NCBI GenBank assembly: GCA_028023455.1
Contig: JAQFVV010006246.1
Location: 6,028,363-6,092,362, forward strand
Source: Epiperipatus broadwayi
Taxonomy: Eukaryota > Onychophora > Udeonychophora > Euonychophora > Peripatidae
Length of the DNA stretch: 64,000 nucleotides
Direction of reading: 5' to 3'
The notes beneath the pieces were generated by a model. The model worked only from the letters and a program-made list of their open reading frames with translations, was not told the origin of the DNA and did no database searches. A program made the translations under genes and the position numbers. Positions 52,401 to 64,000 of this stretch are shown here, piece after piece (positions within the stretch are counted from its first letter, which is position 1; each line of letters begins with the position of its first letter).

Positions 52401-53560
52401 AGAGAGTGAGAAGCAGAATTCTTTTTTGTTTAGTGTTCTCTTTGTTGGCAATATGCCAAGCTTCCTTTATCTTGCATTTTGCATCATTGTGTTCTATACA
52501 TAATATACTGGCTATTGTAGGTTCAAAGGAATGGCCGAGTTTATTTTCATGATCTAAAAATATGGATTTATGGTCAGAATTGTTTTTGGTCCTGTTTTAC
52601 GATACTGGTGCTGGACAACTATCAAGCTAGCATGGTATTTCCTGAAATAAACTGCATTATAGTTAGCATGATTGCAGGGGTTCTTGTACATAATTTGCAG
52701 AGTTTGTTCAGGGATTATTTTGTCTTGGAGTTATTAATTAAGTGGTTTAGAATAAGTGAAGGAATGCAGAGGCTAATTCTGTAAGTTTCTGAGCAAATCT
52801 TTTTATACTTTTTAACGTACAAGGTATATAAGGAAGTGAAATCCATGGTTTAATTTCGACTTGGCTGAGTTTGGATTTTAGTATAAAATTCTTTAACAAT
52901 ATTAATGAGCGGCCTGTTTTTATATCCAAAATGGCATAAGTTTTTGATGTAATTGTCAATGTTGGTTTTTTGACCTGATTTGCAGTAGAAATGCAATGAG
53001 GACTGCAAATTTATGCAAATTGGGTATTATGGATTCTGGGTATATTATGCCTGGACAAGCTTTACTATCATTTTGTTGTTTAGTTGATTGTTGCCCTTCT
53101 GGATGTACAGGTTTAGGAAGTAATTTATATCTTTGTGGGTGTTTTCATGCTCAATGATCCAGGCCAGTAATGATTTGGGTGCTAGCACATGTTTTATATT
53201 ATTGATTTGAGGTTCGGCAGCAAAAAAAAAATGACCTCAACATATCTCATGTATACAATGCCAGGTGTAAGTTGGAAATATTTTGGGAGAATCTCTACTT
53301 TAAACCACTAGTAGGCAGATCCATCAGCTATCCCTTTTCCATTCTATAATAACCTTTATTAGAGAGGGCAGTTATGTCTTCATTGATCCAATTAAGACAT
53401 TCATTCATAAAATTGACTACCTTAGACAGATAATGTGATTTTATTAATGCATCTTTGATTGTATTATTAAGTTGTTTCCTAGATATAGATCCATATAATT
53501 CTGTGATATCTAATGGTGCTAGTCTATATTGATTATTGATACTTACATTTTAAATTTTGC
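52400..53560 (-). pseudogene. Penelope-like element reverse transcriptase remnant
   Basis: Minus-strand reading from about 53535: LAPLDITELYGSISRKQL (motif A, matching the family's L-D-V-T-x-L-Y-x-N-I-P), VNFMNECLNW, and a decayed G-L-P-M-G-S-P-x-S-G-L block ending TSGL. Next comes RYVEVIFF, where the catalytic YVDD should be (about 53230-53245), then AEPQINNIKHVL, SLLAWIIEHEN and GNNQLNNK. Below about 53050 only weak similarity remains, to about 52400. Frames change repeatedly. No GIY-YIG domain was recognised here. Confidence 0.72.
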
Positions 53561-56500
53561 CAACACATTTAAAAGATGATCTAATTGTAAATGGGCCAGT
53601 AAACTAGTTGTTTATCATTTTTTGTGGAGTTGTTTATTTGCATATACTTTAAATTACCAGACATCTCCTCTTTGTGGCTGAACTGTTATGATTATGATAT
53701 CATTACAGAGATACCAAAACCATGCTCAGTTTACTATATTAAACATATAAGAAATCCATTTTATTTCTCGCTTTGTATAAGAATTTCATTTTAAGTTTTT
53801 TTTATTTTTTGTTTTCAAAGTATGTAGCTTGAATTACAGTTGCATAAGAAAGTCAAAAAGGATATTGAATTATAATTTTTATTTTGTATGTTTTTATATT
53901 TTTAATTTTTTTGAAAAAAGGATAGATATATCTAAAATCCTAATATAGAGCTTTGTAAATTAACTGCATATTTTTTTTTCAATATTATTTATACAAATTT
54001 ATTTTTATAATAGGATTTTTATACTGTACAGTTGTAATTAGAATGTTATAAATTTTAATTAATTAAAATAAAAATGAACAATAATAAAAAGATTGAAAAT
54101 TATAAGACAAATTTGTGCTAATTGCATGAGGATATTAACTGTTTATTGTTAGAGCCATTATTCACATACCAAAGGAAATAAGAATAACTAATAGATAAAT
54201 TTAGTTTTTGTTTTGTAAAAAATTAAAAAAAAAAGAAGAAAATATTCCTAATGTGTTTGAAAACATGAAAATAATATAATTTATTTAGAAATCAAACTTG
54301 AAAGTAATATATGTAGTGAAACTGAGAATTATATGAAAGCTAGAAAGTATTTAAATAAAAAAAATAAAATCAAAAGCTATATTATTATTGCTAAAAATAT
54401 ATTTAAAGTATAGTTAATAAAGAATAGAAATTCATATTGGTTATGGATAAATAACCTGGTCAGTACATGATGTGTATATGTTATAATAATTGGATAATTG
54501 TATAAAAAATATACACATCAGTATTAAATTTTTTTGTAAAATTGATATCATTATTTGTTATCCAGAATAAAAATATATGGTTATTAAATAATTATTACAA
54601 TTTATAAAAAAAAAAAAATTGTATTATTTTTATTTATGTAAATTAGCTGATTTATAAGAACATGAGACCTAAAGTGGAAAAAGTAATAAAAATTTATTGA
54701 TTGCCTGTTTTGTAAAAGAACATGATTTGGGATAAACATAAGGAAAAGTAATACATTGAACTGAATAACACATATTTTCAAGTGATTAGAAATCACAAAC
54801 ACAGATTGCTAAAATATATTTTCCAAGAGATCGGATGAAGGAATTAACATGAAATAATTAAATTATACAACTCAAATCTCTCTCTTCAAAATTAATGGAG
54901 CAACTTAGTAAAATAAGAATTGGACAAAGCAAGTCTCTCTTTGAAATTAATGGAAATCATAGCATGGTAAGTATAGCATTAAAAATCTAACATGGAATAA
55001 GTATTGTATAATACAAATCTCTCTTTAAAATTAATGAATATATCATAATTCAGAATAGTTTTCATCAACAAGAAAGCAAAGGATAAAAAATGTTATTCAA
55101 AAACAAAGTCGGATATTGAAAGTTAATTTTTATTAGCAATAATTCCATTCAATTATTACGTCAGCAACTTCATTACTAGAGGGCTTTGAAGAAACAAATA
55201 CGTGAGGACAACAGCAATTTTTTATTCAGTATTGCACTATCCGGGCAAATAAAAAAATGGTAATATTATTGTTTTTAATCTATAAAAAAATATTTCCTAT
55301 CTTATTCTTTGTAAAGTATAGTCTTAATAACTTTTGTGTTGAGCACATATTAATAGTAGAAAAATATTAATTAATGCTTCATTGTATATGTGAATAGATT
55401 ATAAAAGTGATTGTTCTAGTTATTTTTTTTCTTATTAATATGACAAACATATAAAAATATTTAATCAATAAACATGATTATAGATATTAACTTTTGATAT
55501 ACTTTAAAGATGTATAATTTGAAGCAAGGCAGAGATATATACACTTTTTAATCTTTATCATATGGGAGAGTTAAATATTGTCAACTCTTAATGAGATATA
55601 CTTCTGCTTTGTTTTACAATTATAATATTCAAATTAAGAACACAATCTAAATGCAAATGATAAATATATTTGATTATTTCAATTATTGTATAATAATAAA
55701 ATCTAATAAAAAGGCCTGAAATAATATTTTATAAAATAATAAACAATTTAATTTTAACAGAAGTGAAATATATTTTTAAGATTATAAAATTACTATTGAA
55801 AATCGATAAGAAGTATAATTATTAATTTATGGTGTTTATTGTTGTTATTTAGTGTTTTAATTATAATAATCATAATGTATATTTTGTTTATTAAAATTGT
55901 TATCATTTACCATGATGTCCTTGATCTCTAAATTTTATTTAGTTCTCCATCTGTCAGTGATGGGTATTGCATTTGGGTTTGTTACATCTATTCATTGTAT
56001 TATTCTTATTTTAATATTTTGATATAAAATTTTAAAGCTTTCATATTTTTGTACATGCATATTGACTACAGGCCATTAGGTCACTATAACTGGATTATTA
56101 AGTGACATCCACAGAGTTGTACATAAAATATCTATCTTGCATGGTGCTCATCCTCATCATTATCAAATTATGTTTGCATGTTAGAATATATATGATCTTG
56201 ATGCTACTCCTCATTTCCATACTTTTATTTATTCCGTTACAGTAGTAAACAAGTGATTGAAAAACAAATATTTTCAATATTTGGCAATTTTATTAACGAT
56301 AATGATAAGTGACTGTTGTGAAGGCAAAGCAAAAAAATATAAAAATAACGTAAGTTATTTAGAAAACATCTGAAAATAATATATTTATTGAACAAACAAA
56401 GATTGAAATTATATGGGAAAAGAAATATTTTTAAATATGAAGTCAAAAAAGTAAAAATTTTGGGAATAAACTTTTTCATATAAAATTACATATTTATTTA

Positions 56501-59500
56501 ATATTCCCCTCATATTAATGCAAAAAAAAAAATATCAAAAAGGATATGCAGTATACCTTTTTTAAATATATATTTTCTTTGTAAAGAGATGTTTGTAATT
56601 ATTTTATAAGCAGAATGCTAAACAACCTAACATCTACCTTGATTAAATTTTTCATTTTATTACAGGTATTAAATGTAGAGAACATTTAATTAACATAAAA
56701 TATAAATACTAAAAAATATTAAGATTATTTAATAACTTTATACAATTGGGAAAATCTTCAAAGATATATATATATATATTAATACTGTAAATAGATTTGA
56801 CATTTATTTAATTGTGCTAGTGCATATTGCTGTAAAGCACTTAATCTAAAATCAGTGCCATTATAGTACAAAACTGTTAAGTGGAAGCCATTATTGTGAG
56901 ACATTATTGTATTTACACATTTGTAATATAGAGGGAGAAGAAGAGTTCAGTCATTGAAAAATAATTGATCAAGGAAAAGCTAAATTGCTCGCAAATGAAT
57001 AGATATCTGTAGAAAGAAACTGTTATAGAATTTAAGAATATGTTAGTCCGATAGATAATTTAGCAAAAAGAATAAGTAGAGATGTTATATTTTTTCCTTT
57101 ATTTGCTAAATTTTGGAATTTAATAGTCCAACAAAAGACATTATTAATACCATTATTCAATCAGTTTATTGGCAAGATCTCTTATTTAATATATACATCT
57201 CTGATAGAAGGATGATTTCTTTAAGGTGTTGGTGTTTTAGTTTTGATTAATTTATTTTCATCAAATCTAGTATACAAAATGGATTGTAGGACTATAATCT
57301 AATTAACTTATATACATTATTCAGGAATTTAACCTTTTGCATTTAATGTCATGGCAGAATAAAGTCATCAGCTGAGATAATTTTAATGAGTTCTTGTTGA
57401 AGTGGTTGGTTAACTGAATCGTATCATTGGTGATATTTATTTTATCTAGCTTCGATACATTTGAATTACATAGATTTTGACTTAAAAACTAAAGAAATTC
57501 TAGTATATTAGCATATTTATGACTTAGTTTATCAAATCACATTTTGTATATTTATCCATCAAACCTTCAGCTGTTACATGTTCTGATCAGAAATCTATTT
57601 GAGACAAACCTTAAACCTGTTAATGTAGGTGAGTCTCATAATTTTGAATAATTTTAGTTCAATAAGACAAGAAATACTATCAGAACATTCATCAATATTT
57701 GCTTAGTAAATCTCAAATGTGTGATCTATGTTGATAACAATAATTGGCCTTTAGAGATGTACTGCATATTTAAAGATAAAATCTTTTCACCAATAAGTTT
57801 GCACTATTTGCCAATAAAAGGTTTAGCTAGTATAAGAGTTGTGAAATGTCAGATTAATGAGATTTTTTTCTTCTGTTGCATCTACATAATATAATTGAAT
57901 AGATACTCATTAGTTGTGTAAGTCTCGTAAATGAACTAGTGAAAAGACATTTCTGGAGTTCTGGAAAATTCTCTCCAATAATTCTTAACTGTAACTAAAG
58001 TGTTTTGGATGTTATCTTCTTAAGATTTGTATTACTATCAGTTTGTCATATCTAGAGAGGGGGTTAAATATATTAAGAATTAATTGAACATATGTAAGTG
58101 GCAAAGTCAGCCATTATTTTATTTACTGTTAAACCTATGTGTTTGATTTTTGCGCTACCATTTCTATATTTTCTCATTCTTTTAATAATCTGGAAATCAT
58201 TTTCCATTAAAAGCTGATCATTATTATCATAAAAAGTAAATTTTTTTTTTAGTTGTATCACCTTAAGGATAAACTATAGTTACTACTTGCTGAGAACTTA
58301 AACATTGTTTAACCAGTTAAGACATTGCTTTCAACAGTTTCATTTTCTATTTCAAATGCTTGATTTTATTTTTCTATGTTGATACTTTTTTTTAAAAAAT
58401 TGAAGCAGAATTGAATTTCAAATCAAAAGTCATACCATGCTTCTTTAAAAAAAGGATTCGATTTAGTTAAAATATTTTTCATTTCATTGATTGAAAAACT
58501 ATAGACTTATAAATCATTTTAAAATGTTTTCTATGGAGTCAAAATTAATGTTTTCAGGAAGTTATTATCTTTTGAACATATTCATGAAATATAAAGTCAT
58601 TGCATGCTTAGCTATAAGAAAAGATGAAAGGGTATATTATTGAAAAAAATTATGGAAATCAAATATATTAGAAATTTATTTGAAGCTAAATATTAATTAA
58701 ATAAAGAAGATGAGTTTACATTGAAGTGGATAAGTTTTTCAAACAGGAGTTTTTAAAAAAAATATAACTCTAATATTAAAATAGTAAAAAAGATAAAATT
58801 GTTTCCAATTTAAAAAAAAAAAAATTACTTGAAAATGTTAATGAAAGAAATAATCACACCCTAAATTTACTTAGACAACACCTCTATTAATTAAGTACTA
58901 ATATCTTATCAGTTTCTAATAAATTTGTAACAGTATTTTGGGAAGACAAAACACATTGACTTTTTATCTTCCTCTGAAATATTGACTACCAACCAAATAA
59001 TCTTAACAGAATTCAGATTATATTCAAGCAGCAGCAATCTTTGAATCATTACTTCTAAATAAATATTTTCGAGAATATCTTAAAAAAAGATTTTGATTAA
59101 TTATATGTGCAGTAATTAGATGAAGAAATATAATTATAATCAAAGTCTTTGCATAAAAATCTATGTTCTTAAATCTAGAAAAAGAAAATTGAATATATAT
59201 ATACACACATACTCGAAGTTCTTTTAAAAAGGAAAAGTTTGTTGAGTGAATATGAACTTTTATCTACACATTATTTCATAAAAGATTTATTTGAAAAACT
59301 TGCCATTAACGTTATATATATATATTACTATGTTTGAAGATTTAGAAAGGAAAAATAAAATATTGATTATGGTTATTTATAGAGTATATTAATATCCGAA
59401 TCACTGCTTTTCTTTTTTTTTTGGCTCAAAAAATAAAAAGGAAATCAAATGCACTCATATTAATTATTAATGCTGTAACCCAAAGATAGATTAATGATTT

Positions 59501-59640
59501 TCAGAGTTTAAAAAGTATTAATTATTGTATGAAAAAGATTATTTGAAACCATGTGCATTTTACTAAATTACTATAATGGTCAAATATTCAATACAATTTA
59601 TTTGTCCATAATGTTGTCACAAATACATAAATAAATAATC
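53560..59640. other. Long AT-rich stretch without recognised genes
   Basis: Six kilobases with only short chance frames. A motif CAARTCTCTCTTTRAAATTAATG repeats at about 54873, 54930 and 55014, and there are several (TA)n runs. Nothing else could be supported on either strand. Confidence 0.55.
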
Positions 59641-60330
59641 AAAAGGAGATTGAAATAAACAACAATTAGTAACTATAGTGTAATATTTATGGAACTGGCT
59701 TTGTATAGTATAATGGAGATGAAAGCGGTTCGATATTATAATATAGTTATTAGCCAATAAACATCACATGATCATTTTTTATGCTTGCTTATAACTGTTA
59801 TTAAAAGAGGCAAAACTCTCCATACAGCATTGCCACTCAGTGCAAGCCAGAAGGCTTGTGCATAAAATCCCCACCTAGTGCCTACTCATCCAATATCCCC
59901 AGACTACTTCGTCAATGAGGAGCCGTGGATGGCTATGGTTATTAAAGAACCAAAGACACCAGGTACTGAACTGAGTTAAGACCTATATGACTATATAGGC
60001 TAATGAGCTTGGATTGAAAATATTATTGTGTTTTCAATTTAAGACTCATAATTTTGTAGTTAAGTAGAGATAAAAGATGGCTGCTGGCGGGTTGCGTTAG
60101 ATCCTGAGATCTAGGTGCAGTGTTCTCAGATCCAAAGCTTCTCACTGATGAAGGCCACATGCCAAAAACTAGTCTGGGGATATTGGAGTAGGCACTAGAT
60201 GGGGATTTTATGCACAAGCCTCCTGGCATCCATTGATTACTCCGGCTTGCACTGAGTGGCAATACTGTACGAGAGTTTTGCTTGTTTTAATATAGTTATT
60301 AATTGTTGTTTATTTCAATCTTATTTTGAC
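59641..60330. mobile_element. Foldback MITE within a larger inverted repeat
   Basis: The inner foldback element (about 59808-60287) has the same arms and loop as the 5.6-kb copy, but the left arm is shortened by a deletion. Outside it, AGATTGAAATAAACAACAATTA (about 59647) pairs with its complement just beyond the right end (about 60298-60325), forming an outer inverted repeat of about 35 bp. A 79-codon minus frame (60023-60262) is a by-product. Confidence 0.78.
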
Positions 60331-60335
60331 TGATT

Positions 60336-61265
60336 ATTTATTCATGTGCACATTACATAAATGAATAAAGCTGTGTGTGTATATATATTTAAGCACACAT
60401 ATTTAAAACAAATTATAACAGACTTTATTTCATAGACATGTATATAAACTTTAATTAGATCATAGGTTTTGTTTGATCAATTATATTTTTGATTTTTTTA
60501 ATAATTTGATTTCCCTTTAATTACTTTCTTACTGCTCCTTTACTAATTCATTTCTTCCTTATTAATGACAATATTTTATTAGGATATTAATGAGTAAATA
60601 ATGAAAATTAATTCAGCAGAGTATTAGATCATATTTAAGATTATTTAAAATATATGTAATGACTATATTTAGCATTTACTAAACTTTTTATGAAACATTT
60701 CTTATTAGAATATTGTCCTTTGATATGAAATCAAACAATTATAGTATTACCATTAATATGGATATAAAAACTGTAGGCTGTGAAAGAGTAGTTCATTCAA
60801 CAAAGACAGAACACTACAGGATGGAGGCTTCTCTACTAATTTTCCATAATTTTCTTTCAATTGCTTTTCATAGATATATACTGTATATAATACTTATCTT
60901 GTTCCATTTCAGACTTGGCTTTTTTCTAGGCTATTTTTAAACATCTAGTTTCTTTGTTCCATTGATTTACTTTCTTTTTCTAGCTTTTTTCTATAGTCAT
61001 TATGTTAGTCCTTTAATTTATAAACAAGTTTAAACCCATATGAATTCTCTCTGTTTATCGTACAACATAAAATTTTGTATTACTTTTAGTTATATATTTA
61101 GTAATCCATATTCTATAATTATATATTAAAACAAGTAATCTATTAATTAAAAACATTATTTTAAAAAACTTATTGTCTTTTACATAACATTATATGAAAA
61201 AGATACAGGTGAATTTAAAATTTCTATTATTTGTTAGATTATATAAAGTTTTTACCTAATATAAA
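60336..61265. other. AT-rich DNA, no gene seen
   Basis: No supported features; a 75-codon + frame (60713-60940) has no recognisable domain. Confidence 0.55.
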
Positions 61266-61267
61266 GT

Positions 61268-64000
61268 GTATCCACAAATTTAATCCAGTTTCTCCAACTG
61301 GTCTCTTCTCCACATTCCAGCAAACTTACTTATTTTATCCATTACATATATTCTCTTTCTAGATCTTTTGCGATATCTTGGAATCTAATTCAAGATTCAA
61401 CTGACCACCTATTATCTCTTCTAGCAATGTTATATCCAACTCCATTTTTTTAATTCTTTCATTGATGTCAGTGATATCTGTTTATTTTCTTATCAACATA
61501 TTTATTTTTCAGTCTCTTCTTGTTTCCCCCTAATGTACATCTCTCCATACTTTCTTGAGTGGTCTGAAGTCTTTAAATTGCTTTTCTATTAAGGATCCAA
61601 GTCTCAAAATACATATATTAAAAAGCTTTCTTTTCAAACACCATATTTTCTTTCAATATTAAATTATTTCTCCAAAAGCACTCCATCCAAGTTTAATAAT
61701 TTTATCCATTATGTTTCCATTTGTACTAATAATCTGAGCAAAGTATTTTGTAGTCATTAACTTCTAATTCATAATTATCATTTGAGAAAATTCATTGAAC
61801 ATTACTTTAGTATTTTTAGCATTTTTCTTTAGTCCTCTTTGCCATTTTATTTCACAAAAATTTTACTCTTGCAAAACTGCTGTAAAAAGTTTTACATATG
61901 GAATCACCTTATCATACATCCCCTATACTCCTCTCAGTGTTAGTTTTCTTAGTATCACAATGTGATCTAATCATTGCCTTTTCATAAATATTTTTCAGAA
62001 AATAGCTATATTTAGGGTCTATATCTTGATGATCCATTGCTTTAATCACTGTAAATTCTTATACAATTAAATGCCATTTCATAATTTACTAATCCAAAGC
62101 ATAATGACAAAAGTTTGCTACAGATGAGTTGTAATTATCTTGGTAAATTTTTTTATATAGAACTGATAAAAGGACAGATAACTCTATAATTTCTAATATC
62201 TTCTTTATCATCTTTTTCTAATCATCTGATATATCTTTATCTATAGACATTATAACTTTTCCAATAATTTTTTCACCTGCTTCTCTTAAGATATCGATTA
62301 TAATTCCACTATTTCCTGGAGCTTTTTCATTTCTTTATAGATTTAATTGCATGTCTCAGTTCTTCATTTAAAATTTTGTCAATTAAACATTTCATGATGC
62401 CATCATTTGTTTTGGTAATAGTTCCATATTTTCTTCCACTGTAGTCATAACTTTGTTTCTAATACCAAGATAGTTTACTTTTTAGAGACTTGTAATTTTT
62501 CTTACTAATCACTAATATATTTTTATATTATTAATTCTATTTTGTACCATTTTGAAAAATTCTGAATATTCTTCTCTTAATGGATCATTTAATTATATTT
62601 TCATATTTCTCCCTTTCTTCAGTCTTCTCTCAGAAGAAAATTTACTGGTAAATTGCTGCTGTTTTGTTGCAGTTATCTTTGTTGCAATTCTTAATAGTGT
62701 ATCAATTATTTTCTTATTGATTTCATTCAAATCTGAACCATCTTTAAAATCTTGTAATATTTTTAAATGATTTGTAAGTTCTAATTTAAATTCATTGGAG
62801 TGTTAGGAATATCAACTGCTAATACTATTTCTCTTAATAATTTTTTGTCTAACATTTAATATTTCACTCTTCTTTATTTTTTACAGTTTTGTCAGATCCT
62901 AAAGTGATACAGGATAACAAACCACTTTAGGATCTAACAAAGAGTGCTAGGAACAGTTGAAACTGTAAAGAATAAATAAATATATTTTGCTTTAAAGTGT
63001 AAGAAGACTGAGATGTTGTTATTAAATGTTATATAAAAAAAGGCAAAAATAAATAAGGAAATAGGAAGAGAAAGTAATTTTTTTGTCTCTAATTTTGCAT
63101 TAACATACTTCTTATATCTTGAATCTATTAAGAACATCTTGAAATACGCATTTTCAGTTAGTCAAAATATAATCTAATTCTTCTGTATTTTCATTTGGAT
63201 TCTTCCATTTTTCTTAAAGAAAGAATTCATAATATACAAATTTCATTTTCTGTAAATTCCACAAATTTGTGTTCTCTTTCATTTTTATGAATGTAATCAA
63301 ACTTATTCACAGCATTTTTATCTTTCAATCATTTACCAATACTAACATGACAATTTTAGAATGTCAAAAGCTTTTTGTATATCCAAATAAAAATCCTCTA
63401 CTTCATCACAATGGGAATTTATTGGGACATAAACTTGAATTATCTGCACTTGATATTTTCTATTACATTAAATAATTTATCTTGCTATCTATCTAATAAA
63501 CAAGCAATTTCCACATTATTGTTCTTCCACTTTATAATGAAACCCACTCCATTTGGGTTAGTAAATTATATGCTTACTTTTTTAAACATTTCTTCTAATT
63601 CATGCAATATTTATTCACTTGAAAGTAATCTGCAATTGTAGATATCTAAATGAAAGGTCACTGTACTGTGATGTGGGTCTGTAATTAAGAGATCCTTATC
63701 ACCCTCCGCTTTAGTGGTGACTTTACAGCTTCTTGAGAATGTCATAATTTATCATGATTACAAATATATTTTTTTTTTAAAAAAAGAATTCATTCACATA
63801 TAGAAACTTATTTGAGAACTATCAGACAACTGGAAAAAAGCCTATGGTGTTTCTTGATCTTAATTCAAAGGTAAAACTCATCACACTGACTGATACATAA
63901 TCGTTAATGGCCTATCCATGTTTGTATACTATATGTCAATTTAGTAGTAGTAATGGCTCAATGACAAGAACATATGGAGTGGAAATTAAGACCTCAAAGA
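61268..64000 (-). mobile_element. RTE-type LINE copy D, highly decayed, runs off the window
   Basis: Collinear on the minus strand with copy C from its 3' untranslated end (TTTAATCCAGTTTCTCC near 61280) through RT (62350-61560), linker (62800-62400), endonuclease (63650-63070) and 5' region (from 63700 to the edge). Many deletions and stops make it the oldest of the four copies. A MITE-like insertion interrupts it at about 62847-63080. About 50 bp of the 5' end probably lie outside. Confidence 0.85.
62847..63080. mobile_element. Small hairpin element inserted in RTE copy D
   Basis: This sequence is absent from copy C at the equivalent point. It contains GATCCTAAAGTG and its perfect inverse CACTTTAGGATC 16 bp apart. 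Outer segments TTTACAGTTT and AAACTGTAAA are also inverted. The GTGCTAGGAACAGTTGAAACTG part resembles the centre of the 18.7-kb MITE. Confidence 0.6.

Noticed and set aside
60023-60262. 79-codon minus-strand frame similar to an 85-codon + frame at 18202-18459
   Set aside because: The shared protein-like sequence is simply the foldback MITE loop and arm read in one frame. It has no start context or domain, and other copies break it.

Overview
The window is AT-rich, intron- and repeat-dominated nuclear DNA from an invertebrate animal. There are no bacterial-style operons, long stretches lack coding sequence, exons have canonical GT/AG splice sites, and most recognisable protein-coding sequence is decayed transposon. 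I cannot name the species. The low GC, (TA)n/(CA)n microsatellites, very long introns and mix of RTE, Penelope-like, Ty3/gypsy and hAT elements would fit several invertebrate phyla.

The one host gene I recognise was found by joining short exons on the + strand. Three exons (8207-8273, 19566-19712, 32830-32930) splice in compatible phases (1, 1, then 0). They encode the first 104-105 residues of a protein resembling AROS (Active Regulator of SIRT1; RPS19BP1, ribosomal protein S19 binding protein 1). Introns 1 and 2 are 11.3 and 13.1 kb and are packed with transposons. The final exon(s) were not found. The promoter side (7540-8206) is locally CpG-rich and carries a perfect CRE palindrome and an ETS-like site.

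Layout. 0.9-2.6 kb: a TIR DNA element with internal tandem repeats, related to one at 43.6-44.4 kb. 5.6-6.15 kb: a foldback MITE, with relatives at 17.0, 18.2 and 59.8 kb. 7.3, 16.4 and 51.3 kb: tRNA-derived SINE copies. Intron 1: antisense RTE fragment, hAT C-terminal remnant, 0.2-kb tandem repeat, and an L1/Tx1-like LINE still open except for two TGA codons. Intron 2: a 545-bp RTE fragment with a perfect 13-bp target-site duplication (TSD), a nearly perfect 302-bp-arm palindrome made of two Penelope-like element 3' ends, and a Ty3/gypsy element (24512-31580) whose 3' LTR was split by a near full-length 3.2-kb RTE.

Downstream of 33 kb: two diverged direct-repeat blocks (34.96-38.6 and 45.0-48.0 kb), each split by a different insertion. 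The second insertion is a 2.15-kb TIR element full of degenerate tandem repeats. Between the blocks lies an antisense gypsy gag-PR-RT remnant. A complete but inactivated Buster-type hAT element (48448-51163) follows, then a decayed Penelope-like RT (52.4-53.6 kb), about 6 kb of featureless AT-rich DNA, a foldback element, and an old RTE copy that runs off the right edge. All four RTE copies lie antisense to the host gene.
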